Shown here: positions 1 to 5,425 of the stretch, in pieces | Position numbering within the stretch: position 1 is the stretch's first letter | How the letters are laid out: each line of letters begins with the position of its first letter | Position numbers and translations under genes: made by a program | NCBI RefSeq assembly: GCF_005518285.1 | Contig: NZ_SJDU01000105.1 | Coordinates: forward strand, 1-6,743 | DNA length: 6,743 nucleotides | Direction: 5' to 3' | From: Brachyspira catarrhinii | GTDB taxonomy: Bacteria; Spirochaetota; Brachyspiria; Brachyspirales; Brachyspiraceae | Notes under the pieces: generated by a model | What the model was told of the DNA's origin: nothing | The model's input: the letters and a program-made list of their open reading frames with translations, nothing else | Database searches by the model: none

Positions 1-202
1 CGATTTTATCTTTAATATATTCTCTCGCTAAATATTTGTCCGCGCATTTCGTCATTAAAGGATTATGATAATATAATTTTAGCCATTGAAGTTTTTCGTT
101 AAAAGTTTTAGGATTTTCCAAATTTAATTCGTATCCCGTTCCAATTTTAAAGAGCTTTTTTAAATTTTCTTCTCTAAATTTAAAATTATCAGAACGATTC
201 AT
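1..202 (-). CDS. TupA-like ATP-grasp family protein (polysaccharide biosynthesis), N-terminal part
   Basis: The first 67 codons of a minus-strand gene are visible; the rest lies beyond the left edge. The protein starts MNRSDNFKFREENLKKLFKI and continues through the segment NPKTFNEKLQWLKLYYHNPL at about residues 31-50, then TKCADKYLAREYIKDKI. The pattern 'NPKTFNEKLQWLKLY...PL.TK..DKY..REY' is the recognisable N-terminal signature of the TupA-like ATP-grasp family (often annotated as glycosyltransferase). Members are found in teichuronopeptide, capsule and lipooligosaccharide clusters and probably ligate an amino acid or other group to a sugar polymer. The catalytic ATP-grasp part is not in the window, so activity cannot be judged. 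The start is set by a GAGGAG ribosome-binding site at 212-217, nine bases upstream, and a good promoter at 240-268. The divergent neighbour makes UDP-xylose, which supports a role in surface polysaccharide synthesis. The family call rests on motif memory, not on a search. Confidence 0.8.
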   Translation of the reverse strand, partial: MNRSDNFKFREENLKKLFKIGTGYELNLENPKTFNEKLQWLKLYYHNPLMTKCADKYLAREYIKDKI

Positions 203-211
203 TTACCGTTT

Positions 212-217
212 CTCCTC
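212..217 (-). promoter_or_regulatory. Ribosome-binding site of the TupA-like gene
   Basis: Read on the minus strand this is GAGGAG, nine bases before the ATG at 202. It is a strong Shine-Dalgarno match and fixes the start codon. Confidence 0.75.
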
Positions 218-239
218 GAATTATTTTTTATTTATTTTC

Positions 240-268
240 AATATAATATTATTCAATAAATATGTCAA
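240..268 (-). promoter_or_regulatory. Sigma70-type promoter of the TupA-like gene
   Basis: On the minus strand there is TTGACA (263-268) and TATATT (240-245), separated by exactly 17 bp. This places the transcript start near 233 and gives a leader of about 30 nt. The gene therefore has its own promoter downstream of the two repeat units at 341-614, so those units are not simply its leader. Confidence 0.7.
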
Positions 269-340
269 GTTTTATTTTATAATTATTTAATAGCCTCGAT
301 ATGTATCGTAGCTTCTATAAATAGTTTCATTTTTTTTAAA

Positions 341-374
341 TATAAAAGAGACGGAAGAGTAAATCAACCGTCCC
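341..374 (-). terminator. Intrinsic-terminator-like hairpin ending unit A
   Basis: The minus-strand stem GGGACGG / CCGTCTC has one G-U pair and a 13-nt loop, and is followed by TTTTATATTT. On the plus strand the same stem has an A-C mismatch. The U-tract is interrupted, so it is weaker than the copy at 496-530. Confidence 0.5.
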
Positions 375-457
375 TTTTATTATTTAATGAGTCTAATATG
401 AAAAAACTTTTATCTATTATCAATTAATTAGACGTTTAAATCGCAAAAAAGTTCCCG
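341..457 (-). ncRNA. Putative small RNA, unit A (tandem paralogue of unit B)
   Basis: Read on the minus strand, the unit starts with CGGGAAC (457-451) followed by a T-run, then CGTCTAAT. After 29 bases comes ATTAGAC, which pairs perfectly with GTCTAAT (arms 427-433 and 391-397). The unit ends in the hairpin GGGACGG / CCGTCTC (368-374 and 348-354, 13-nt loop, one G-U pair) followed by TTTTATATTT. A -10-like TAAAAT lies at 463-468, at the same offset from CGGGAAC as the consensus -10 of unit B; no good -35 is visible. The predicted transcript is about 117 nt. I do not recognise the family. The strand was chosen because the terminal hairpin pairs better, and is followed by U-rich sequence, on the minus strand. 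It could instead be a non-transcribed repeat, or a plus-strand element with a 9-codon ORF (398-427). Confidence 0.45.
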
Positions 458-495
458 CATTAATTTTATTTTTTAAAAAATTCTTAATAAAGTTT

Positions 496-530
496 AAAAA
501 AGAGACGGACTATATTAAATAATCCGTCCC
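496..530 (-). terminator. Intrinsic terminator ending unit B
   Basis: The minus-strand stem GGGACGGA / TCCGTCTC (8 bp with one G-U pair, 13-nt loop) is followed directly by TTTTTT (496-501). This is the classic intrinsic terminator layout. The plus strand has no T-tract after the hairpin, so the signal points to minus-strand transcription. Confidence 0.65.
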
Positions 531-614
531 ACTTCAAATATTGAGGAGTCTCATATGAAAAAAATTTACTTATTTATCGTATAGTTAGACGAATAATTTT
601 AAAAAAAGTTCCCG
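496..614 (-). ncRNA. Putative small RNA, unit B (tandem paralogue of unit A)
   Basis: On the minus strand a consensus TATAAT (620-625) and a TTGTCA (642-647) lie 16 bp apart. Initiation is predicted at about 613-614, exactly where the conserved CGGGAAC block begins. The unit continues with a T-run, CGTCTAAC, then GAGACTCC, and ends in the hairpin GGGACGGA / TCCGTCTC (523-530 and 502-509, 13-nt loop) followed by six T. The predicted RNA is about 119 nt. The distances between CGGGAAC, CGTCTAA and the block before CAT match unit A to the base, while the intervening sequence differs. A CUCCUC stretch (543-548), absent from unit A, is complementary to a Shine-Dalgarno site such as the GAGGAG of the TupA-like gene; regulation of that gene is only a guess. 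I recognise no known RNA family. Confidence 0.5.
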
Positions 615-619
615 AATAA

Positions 620-647
620 ATTATAATCAAGGCTATTTTTTTGACAA
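620..647 (-). promoter_or_regulatory. Promoter of putative small RNA unit B
   Basis: On the minus strand there is TTGTCA (642-647), a 16-bp spacer and TATAAT (620-625). The -35 overlaps the -35 of the divergent plus-strand promoter at 641-646 almost completely, so the two promoters probably compete for RNA polymerase. Confidence 0.5.
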
Positions 648-669
648 ATTATTAAAAACTTTATATAAT
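641..669 (+). promoter_or_regulatory. Consensus sigma70 promoter of the UDP-glucuronate decarboxylase gene
   Basis: TTGACA (641-646) and TATAAT (664-669) are separated by 17 bp, a full consensus match. Transcription should begin near 676, giving a leader of about 30 nt before the ATG at 706. Confidence 0.85.
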
Positions 670-705
670 GTCGTTAAAATAATCAAACAAAAAGGAAATT
701 TTATA

Positions 706-1650
706 ATGAAAAGAATCATAATTACGGGCGGAGCTGGTTTTTTAGGCTCTCATTTATGCGAAAGATTACTAAAAGAAGGAAATCATATAATATGCATTGA
801 TAATTTTTTCACGGGTTCTTATGAAAATATTAAACATTTGGAAAATAATAAAAATTTTGAAATTATAAGGCATGATATAACCGAGCCGATTCATATAGAA
901 TGCGATGAAATATATAATTTTGCCTGCCCAGCCTCTCCAATTCATTATCAAAGAAATCCCGTTCATACTTTTAAGGCGAGCGTTTTGGGAATACTTAATA
1001 TGCTTAATTTGGCGAGAGAATGCAACGCGAGATTACTTCAAGCGTCAACAAGCGAAGTTTACGGCGACCCTTTGGAACATCCTCAAAAAGAAACCTATTG
1101 GGGACATGTAAATCCAGACGGTATAAGAAGCTGTTATGACGAGGGAAAACGAGGAGCGGAAACTTTAATGATGGATTACCATAGACAATATAATACCGAT
1201 ATAAAAATCATTAGAATATTCAACACTTACGGACCGAGAATGAACGAAAATGACGGTAGAGTAGTATCAAATTTTATTATTCAAGCGCTTAAAAATATTC
1301 CAATTACGGTTTACGGAGACGGAAGTCAAACGAGAAGCTTTTGCTACTGCGATGATTTGATTGACGGAGCTATAAAAATGATGGTAAGCGAAAATTTTAT
1401 AGGACCCGTTAATTTGGGAAATCCTATTGAAATGCCCGTTATAGATTTTGCAAAAATTATAATAGAAAAAACTAATTCAAAATCCGAAATAATATTTAAA
1501 AAACTTCCGAAAGACGACCCTGTGAAAAGACAGCCCGATATAAATCTTGCTAAAGAAAAGCTTAATTGGCAGCCGAAATACAAACTCGAGGACGGACTTA
1601 AAAAAACTATAGAATATTTTGAAAATTATCTTAAAAATAAACTATTATAA
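706..1650 (+). CDS. uxs: UDP-glucuronate decarboxylase (UDP-xylose synthase)
   Basis: This extended short-chain dehydrogenase/reductase converts UDP-glucuronate to UDP-xylose and CO2 in the cytoplasm, using bound NAD+. At 314 residues it has normal length for a soluble bacterial member. Visible features are the Rossmann NAD motif GGAGFLG (8-14), the acidic residue D32 after strand 2, the segment [10 protein letters not shown] (73-82), TSEVYGDP (115-122) with the family's glutamate at E117, [13 protein letters not shown] (125-137), and the catalytic YxxxK in SCYDEGKR (Y144, K148). The C-terminal substrate-binding segment is [10 protein letters not shown] with the conserved arginine at R275. 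The YWGHVNP/CYDEGKR combination separates it from 4-epimerases and 4,6-dehydratases. An AGGA site (693-696) nine bases before the ATG supports the start. Next to a TupA-like gene it probably supplies xylose, or a derivative, for a surface glycan. The function call is firm; the glycan is inference. Confidence 0.95.
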   Translation: MKRIIITGGAGFLGSHLCERLLKEGNHIICIDNFFTGSYENIKHLENNKNFEIIRHDITEPIHIECDEIYNFACPASPIHYQRNPVHTFKASVLGILNMLNLARECNARLLQASTSEVYGDPLEHPQKETYWGHVNPDGIRSCYDEGKRGAETLMMDYHRQYNTDIKIIRIFNTYGPRMNENDGRVVSNFIIQALKNIPITVYGDGSQTRSFCYCDDLIDGAIKMMVSENFIGPVNLGNPIEMPVIDFAKIIIEKTNSKSEIIFKKLPKDDPVKRQPDINLAKEKLNWQPKYKLEDGLKKTIEYFENYLKNKLL

Positions 1651-1728
1651 AACTTGAATTTAACGATTAAAAATATCATTATTAAACATAAAAATTTGAA
1701 GAGCTATTTATATGTCGTAAAATAATAC

Positions 1729-1776
1729 TGCATATTTGAAAAATTGATGATTATGTATCGTATATATGCATTTTTT
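1729..1776 (+). terminator. Possible weak terminator after the decarboxylase gene
   Basis: A perfect 7-bp stem TGCATAT (1729-1735) / ATATGCA (1764-1770) with a long 28-nt loop is followed by six T (1771-1776). The long loop and AT-rich stem make it weak. The same stretch also contains a poor promoter-like pair, TTGAAA (1736-1741) and TATATA (1761-1766) with 19-bp spacing, which could serve clpB instead. Confidence 0.35.
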
Positions 1777-1823
1777 ACCGTTTTATTTTTATATAGTTTA
1801 TAAGTTAAAATTAAATTAGTAAT

Positions 1824-1827
1824 GGAG
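1824..1827 (+). promoter_or_regulatory. Ribosome-binding site of clpB
   Basis: GGAG lies eight bases before the ATG at 1836 and supports that start. Confidence 0.7.
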
Positions 1828-1835
1828 ATAAAATT

Positions 1836-4412
1836 ATGGATTATAATAAATATACTATAAAAGCCCAAGAGGCTATAAACGAAGCTGCGAATATTGCAAA
1901 CGGAGAAGACCATTCGGAAATAGGAAGCGAGCATTTGCTTTTGGCGTTGCTAAAACAGGAAGATGGCTTAATCAAACCGCTTTTAGAAAGAATAGGAATT
2001 CCCGTTAATTCTTTAATAGAAAAAACTCAAAAATTGGTTAATGAAAATGTTAAAGTATTGGGAGAAAATGTTCAACTTCATTTATCTACTAACGCTGGAA
2101 AAGTTTTGGCGAAGGCTGAAAAAGAAGCTACGGCTTTGAAAGACCAATATGTTTCTACCGAGCATATATTTTTGGCTTTAGTCGATGCGGAAAACCGAGC
2201 GGGCAGAATGCTTAGAGATAATAAATTAAGCAAAAAAGAGGTTTTATCGGCTATCAAATCTTTAAGAGGAAATCAAAATATCAATAGTCAAGACCCCGAA
2301 GCGAAAATGCAGGCTTTGGAAAAATACTGCCGAAATTTAACCGCTTTGGCGAAGGCTGAAAAAATTGACCCCGTTATCGGACGAGACGAAGAGATAAGAA
2401 GAGTTATGCAGGTTTTATCGAGAAGAACAAAAAATAATCCCGTTCTTATAGGAGAGCCTGGAGTGGGAAAAACGGCGATAGTCGAAGGACTTGCTCGAAG
2501 AATAGTCTCTCAAGATGTTCCAGATAGTTTGAAAAATAAAAAATTACTCGCTTTGGATTTGGGCGCATTGGTTGCGGGAGCGAAATTCAGAGGAGAATTT
2601 GAAGAGAGATTAAAAGCGGTAATTAGCGAAATAGAAAAATCGGAAGGCGACATTATATTATTTATTGACGAACTTCACACTTTAGTCGGAGCGGGGGCTA
2701 CGGAAGGCGCAATGGACGCTTCTAACCTTTTGAAGCCAGCATTGGCGAGAGGAGAATTGAGAGCAATCGGAGCTACAACATTAGACGAATACAGAAAATA
2801 TATAGAAAAAGACAAAGCGCTTGAAAGAAGATTTCAGCAAGTTTATTGCAAAGAGCCTACGGTTGAAGATACGATAGCGATATTGAGAGGACTTAAAGAC
2901 AAATACGAAGTCCATCATGGAGTGAGAATAAAAGACGAGGCTTTGGTTGCGGCGGCGGTTCTTTCAAACAGATATATAACGAATAGATTTTTGCCCGATA
3001 AGGCTATAGATTTGGTTGACGAAGCTGCGAGTCAATTAAAAATAGAAATAGAAAGTCAGCCTACGGAATTAGACCAGCTTGAAAGAAAGATTTTGCAACT
3101 TAATATAGAAAAACAGGCGCTTTCAAACGAAAACGATGCCGCGTCAAAAGACAGACTCGAAAAATTGGAAAAAGAATTATCCGAAATCACGGAAGAGCGA
3201 AACTCAATGAAACTTAAATGGGATAATGAAAAAAAACGAATAGAAGAGATAAGAAAATTAAAAGAAGAATTGGAAGAATTGAATATAAAAGAAACTCAAT
3301 ATACAAGAGAAGGCAATTTGGCGAAAGCTGCGGAAATTAAATACGGAAAAATCCCCGAGCTTAATAAAAAATTGGAAGAAGCGAATATTGAAAATTCAAA
3401 TTCGAAAAGTGACGAAAAAAGATTATTGAAAGAAGAAATTTCCGAAGACGACATCGCTCAAGTAATATCGGTATGGACGGGAATTCCCGTAAGCAAAATG
3501 CTTGCAAGCGAAAAACAGAAATATTTGCAGCTTGAAGAAGTTTTGCATAAAAGAGTAATCGGGCAAGACGAAGCTATAACTTCAGTAGCGGACGCTATAA
3601 GGAGAAACAGAGCGGGACTTTCGGATGAAAATAAACCGCTTGGAAGTTTTTTATTTATAGGACCTACGGGAGTTGGAAAAACGGAACTTGCAAAAACTTT
3701 GGCAGATTTTCTTTTTAACGATGAAAGAGCTTTGACAAGAATCGATATGAGCGAATATATGGAAAAATTTTCTGTAAGCCGATTAATCGGAGCGCCTCCA
3801 GGATATGTTGGTTATGACGAAGGCGGACAATTAACCGAAGCGGTGAGAAGAAGACCTTACAGCGTAGTTTTATTTGACGAAATTGAAAAAGCGCATCCAG
3901 ATGTTTTTAATGTTTTGCTTCAAGTTTTGGACGATGGCAGATTGACGGACGGACAAGGCAGAGTCGTAGATTTCAAAAATTCCATAATCATAATGACGAG
4001 CAATTTGGGTTCGGATTTGATACTCGAAGCAAAAAATACGGACGATATAAGAGGAAAAATTAACGAGCTTTTGAAAGTTTCTTTTCGCCCCGAATTCTTA
4101 AATAGAATAGACGAAATAATAACTTTCACAAGGCTCGATAAAAAATATATTAACGCCATAGCTAAAAATCAGATTGAAAAAGTTGCCGAAAGACTTAAAG
4201 ACAGAAGAATAAATTTGGAAGTGTCGAGCGAAGCTATAGATTTTATTTCCGATGTCGGTTATGACGCGCAATTTGGAGCGAGACCTTTGAAAAGAGCGAT
4301 ACAAAATTATATAGAAAATCCTCTTGCAAAAGAAATTCTTGCGGGAAAATATTTTGAAGGCGACACTATAAAAATAGCAAAAGGCAAAGACGGTTTGGTT
4401 TTTGAAAAATAG
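1836..4412 (+). CDS. clpB: ATP-dependent protein disaggregase ClpB
   Basis: ClpB is a hexameric cytoplasmic AAA+ machine that, with DnaK/DnaJ/GrpE, pulls aggregated proteins apart after heat stress. The 858 residues match the usual family length. Order of parts: Clp N-domain (about 1-145); first AAA+ module with Walker A GEPGVGKT (206-213), pore loop [11 protein letters not shown] (248-258), Walker B LFIDE (275-279) and arginine-finger region ERRF (330-333); coiled-coil middle domain (about 405-525, rich in Glu/Lys/Leu); second AAA+ module with Walker A GPTGVGKT (609-616), pore loop GYVGY (656-660), Walker B VVLFDE (677-682) and sensor-2 GARPLKR (814-820). The long middle domain and the lack of an evident IGF/IGL ClpP-docking loop argue for ClpB rather than ClpA or ClpC. 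Pore loop 1 has Phe251 where E. coli has Tyr. No CIRCE operator is visible upstream. A strong terminator follows at 4444-4476. Confidence 0.98.
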   Translation: MDYNKYTIKAQEAINEAANIANGEDHSEIGSEHLLLALLKQEDGLIKPLLERIGIPVNSLIEKTQKLVNENVKVLGENVQLHLSTNAGKVLAKAEKEATALKDQYVSTEHIFLALVDAENRAGRMLRDNKLSKKEVLSAIKSLRGNQNINSQDPEAKMQALEKYCRNLTALAKAEKIDPVIGRDEEIRRVMQVLSRRTKNNPVLIGEPGVGKTAIVEGLARRIVSQDVPDSLKNKKLLALDLGALVAGAKFRGEFEERLKAVISEIEKSEGDIILFIDELHTLVGAGATEGAMDASNLLKPALARGELRAIGATTLDEYRKYIEKDKALERRFQQVYCKEPTVEDTIAILRGLKDKYEVHHGVRIKDEALVAAAVLSNRYITNRFLPDKAIDLVDEAASQLKIEIESQPTELDQLERKILQLNIEKQALSNENDAASKDRLEKLEKELSEITEERNSMKLKWDNEKKRIEEIRKLKEELEELNIKETQYTREGNLAKAAEIKYGKIPELNKKLEEANIENSNSKSDEKRLLKEEISEDDIAQVISVWTGIPVSKMLASEKQKYLQLEEVLHKRVIGQDEAITSVADAIRRNRAGLSDENKPLGSFLFIGPTGVGKTELAKTLADFLFNDERALTRIDMSEYMEKFSVSRLIGAPPGYVGYDEGGQLTEAVRRRPYSVVLFDEIEKAHPDVFNVLLQVLDDGRLTDGQGRVVDFKNSIIIMTSNLGSDLILEAKNTDDIRGKINELLKVSFRPEFLNRIDEIITFTRLDKKYINAIAKNQIEKVAERLKDRRINLEVSSEAIDFISDVGYDAQFGARPLKRAIQNYIENPLAKEILAGKYFEGDTIKIAKGKDGLVFEK

Positions 4413-4443
4413 TTATTTAGATTTTAATATATTTTTAAAAATA

Positions 4444-4486
4444 TAAACCGAGTTTTTATAACAAGAACTCGGTTTAATTTTCTAAA
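4444..4486 (+). terminator. Strong intrinsic terminator of clpB, probably bidirectional
   Basis: A perfect 10-bp stem AAACCGAGTT (4445-4454) / AACTCGGTTT (4466-4475), extendable by one T-A pair, has an 11-nt loop and is followed by TAATTTTCT. On the minus strand the hairpin is followed by ATATTTTT, so it can also stop transcripts from the minus-strand gene remnant at 4516-4700. Confidence 0.85.
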
Positions 4487-4515
4487 ATTATTATAATTAT
4501 TCAATTAAACTAATA

Positions 4516-4700
4516 CTAATGTATATCAATAACATTAGCATTTTCTGTAGTTAAATTAAAAATTTTATCGAAAAGCGCTTTATCTTTATCATAAACCGTA
4601 ATTGGTTCGTTTATACCATTTAAAAAAATTTTTAATGTATTAGTATAATCATAAAATTTGAACGAACTAATTTCATCTTTGATAAATTAATTATTGACAT
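4516..4700 (-). pseudogene. Remnant of a small minus-strand gene, unknown function
   Basis: A minus-strand frame is open from 4686 to the stop at 4516-4518 and reads, in part, ISSFKFYDYTNTLKIFLNGI followed by NEPITVYDKDKALFDKIFN. This looks like genuine protein: a few short beta-strands and then a helix, as in many small single-domain hypothetical proteins. It has no good start codon in frame. A few bases upstream, in another frame, is ATG (4698-4700) reading MSIINLSK. Adding one T to the TTT run near 4684-4686 would join the two as MSIINFIKDEISSFKFYD, a smooth protein start of about 62 residues. I read this as a small gene broken by a one-base slip, or a sequencing error. No clear ribosome-binding site is visible (weak GAGAG upstream). 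I do not recognise the function. Confidence 0.4.
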
Positions 4701-4711
4701 TTTTCTCTCTG

Positions 4712-4726
4712 CGCGCCTGTGGCGTG
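4712..4726. repeat. Small GC-rich hairpin
   Basis: CGCGCC (4712-4717) and GGCGTG (4721-4726) pair with one G-T wobble around a TGT loop. It is an island of GC in very AT-rich DNA, perhaps a remnant of a palindromic repeat. Confidence 0.35.
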
Positions 4727-4760
4727 AAATTTGATAAATTTGGAATAGATAACAAATTTT

Positions 4761-4800
4761 ATATTGGTTTATTAAATTTTATGAATTCATAAACCGATAT
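4761..4800. promoter_or_regulatory. Inverted repeat upstream of two promoters, possible operator
   Basis: ATATTGGTTTAT (4761-4772) and ATAAACCGATAT (4789-4800) are inverted copies with a single G-T wobble, separated by 16 bp. There is no T-tract after it on the plus strand. It ends 19 bp before the -35 of the promoter at 4820-4848, a position that would suit a regulator-binding site. No regulator is identified. Confidence 0.35.
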
Positions 4801-4819
4801 TAAACATATAAAAAAGTTA

Positions 4820-4848
4820 TTGACTTATTTTATTAAATTTGTTATAAT
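4820..4848 (+). promoter_or_regulatory. Sigma70-type promoter P1
   Basis: TTGACT (4820-4825) and TATAAT (4843-4848) are separated by 17 bp, a near-consensus promoter. The next convincing plus-strand gene begins only at 5426, so the target is unclear: either a long leader for the lipoprotein or a non-coding transcript. Confidence 0.55.
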
Positions 4849-4904
4849 AACGATAGATAATAAATTTTATAATTTGACAAGTAATTATTTTGTGAATTTT
4901 TTAC

Positions 4905-4932
4905 TTGACTTTTTTAGAAAGTTTGTTATTAT
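4905..4932 (+). promoter_or_regulatory. Sigma70-type promoter P2, similar to P1
   Basis: TTGACT (4905-4910), a 16-bp spacer and TATTAT (4927-4932). The sequence around it resembles P1 (TTGACT, then AAATTTGTTAT versus AAGTTTGTTAT, then GATA), so the two look like a local duplication. Transcription would start about 30 bp before the 80-bp palindromic element. Confidence 0.45.
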
Positions 4933-4970
4933 ATTTTTAGATAAAAAAATTAGGAATAAAAAAGGTTGTA

Positions 4971-5050
4971 TAAAAACTGCGTAGCGCACTCTGTGGGCTG
5001 TAAGCCCTGGCAAATTTATTTGACAGAGCCTTTAAGCGAAGCAGTTTTTA
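4971..5050. repeat. 80-bp palindromic multi-arm element
   Basis: The ends are a perfect 10-bp inverted repeat, TAAAAACTGC (4971-4980) and GCAGTTTTTA (5041-5050). Inside lie a second stem CTCTGT (4990-4995) / ACAGAG (5023-5028), a hairpin GGGCT-GTA-AGCCC (4996-5008) and a small hairpin CAAAT-TT-ATTTG (5011-5022). A single strand could therefore fold like a small three-way or cloverleaf structure. It is much richer in GC than its surroundings. It is probably a dispersed REP/MITE-like repeat of the host genome, but copy number cannot be seen here. A 37-codon frame with a TTG start (4966-5076) runs through it; I regard that as chance or as part of the repeat. Confidence 0.65.
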
Positions 5051-5130
5051 GGATTATAAATGAAAACGGTTTGTAGAATTAAAAATTTTATATTGGAAAC
5101 GATTAAGGCAATTCTATCAAGTTTCTTTAA

Positions 5131-5190
5131 TTATACAAATATATACAAATATATACAAATATATACAAATATATACAAATATATACAAAT
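5131..5190. repeat. 10-bp tandem repeat, about six copies
   Basis: Five perfect copies of ATATACAAAT (5141-5190) are preceded by one copy with a single change (TTATACAAAT, 5131-5140). The period equals about one turn of the helix. Such tracts often vary in copy number between strains. Confidence 0.95.
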
Positions 5191-5252
5191 CCTATTTAAT
5201 TATAACATTAAACGGGATTTTTGTCAATACTATAAAAAATTATTTTCATTTA

Positions 5253-5341
5253 GTCATTACGAGCGCAAGCGAAGTAATCCGCAGAAAAAAGACTTTATTT
5301 ACTTTGTATTGCTTCACTTCCTTTCAGTCGTTCGCAATGAC
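5253..5341. repeat. 89-bp REP/MITE-like element with imperfect inverted ends
   Basis: It begins GTCATTACGAGCG and ends CGTTCGCAATGAC, so its termini are imperfect inverted copies. Inside each end are matching AGCGAAGTAAT- and ATTGCTTCACTT-like segments. This GTCATTGCGAG...-type palindrome is a familiar dispersed non-coding repeat in several bacterial genomes. No transposase is present here. Confidence 0.7.
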
Positions 5342-5410
5342 AAATTATTTCAATTCGGAAATATTAAGTCGAATCTACGGCTTTTTATTTATAAAAAAAT
5401 TTAATTACAC

Positions 5411-5416
5411 AGGAGG
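5411..5416 (+). promoter_or_regulatory. Strong ribosome-binding site of the lipoprotein gene
   Basis: AGGAGG lies nine bases before the ATG at 5426. It is the best Shine-Dalgarno match on the plus strand of this window and fixes the start. Confidence 0.85.
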
Positions 5417-5425
5417 ATTTGCATC

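Larger units (their letters stand above)
203..705. other. Divergent intergenic region with two promoters and two tandem RNA-like units
   Basis: This 503-bp gap separates the TupA-like gene (minus) from the UDP-glucuronate decarboxylase gene (plus). It contains the minus promoter at 240-268, unit A at 341-457, unit B at 496-614 and the plus promoter at 641-669. No ORF of normal gene size is present. The two units share conserved blocks at nearly constant spacing, which is unusual in otherwise plain AT-rich DNA. Confidence 0.8.
4701..5425. other. Repeat-rich gap before the lipoprotein gene, no convincing gene
   Basis: This stretch of more than 700 bp holds, in order, a GC-rich hairpin, an inverted repeat (4761-4800), promoters P1 and P2, the 80-bp palindromic element (4971-5050), a 10-bp tandem repeat (5131-5190), an 89-bp palindromic element (5253-5341) and the lipoprotein ribosome-binding site. 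A 114-codon frame at 5060-5404 is made almost entirely of these repeats and is not believed to be a gene. Confidence 0.7.

Noticed and set aside
341..614. T-box or other known riboswitch upstream of the TupA-like gene
   Set aside because: No T-box motif or other familiar core is seen, and the gene has its own consensus promoter downstream of the units.
1651..1835. CIRCE heat-shock operator upstream of clpB
   Set aside because: No TTAGCACTC / GAGTGCTAA pair is present in this gap.
1704..1934. A minus-strand ORF overlapping the clpB start
   Set aside because: It overlaps the strongly supported N-terminus of ClpB and has no ribosome-binding site or family resemblance.
2307..2309. Internal ATG (Met158) as a start for a short ClpB form
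   Set aside because: The position resembles the internal start known in E. coli ClpB, but no Shine-Dalgarno site is visible before it.
4966..5076. A 37-codon ORF with a TTG start through the 80-bp element
   Set aside because: The start is weak and nearly all of the frame is the palindromic repeat, so openness is explained by its higher GC content.
5131..5190. CRISPR array
   Set aside because: The units are 10 bp with no spacers, so it is a simple tandem repeat.
5060..5404. A 114-codon plus-strand ORF
   Set aside because: It is composed of the 10-bp tandem repeat (period not a multiple of three) and the 89-bp palindromic element. It has no ribosome-binding site or recognisable domain.
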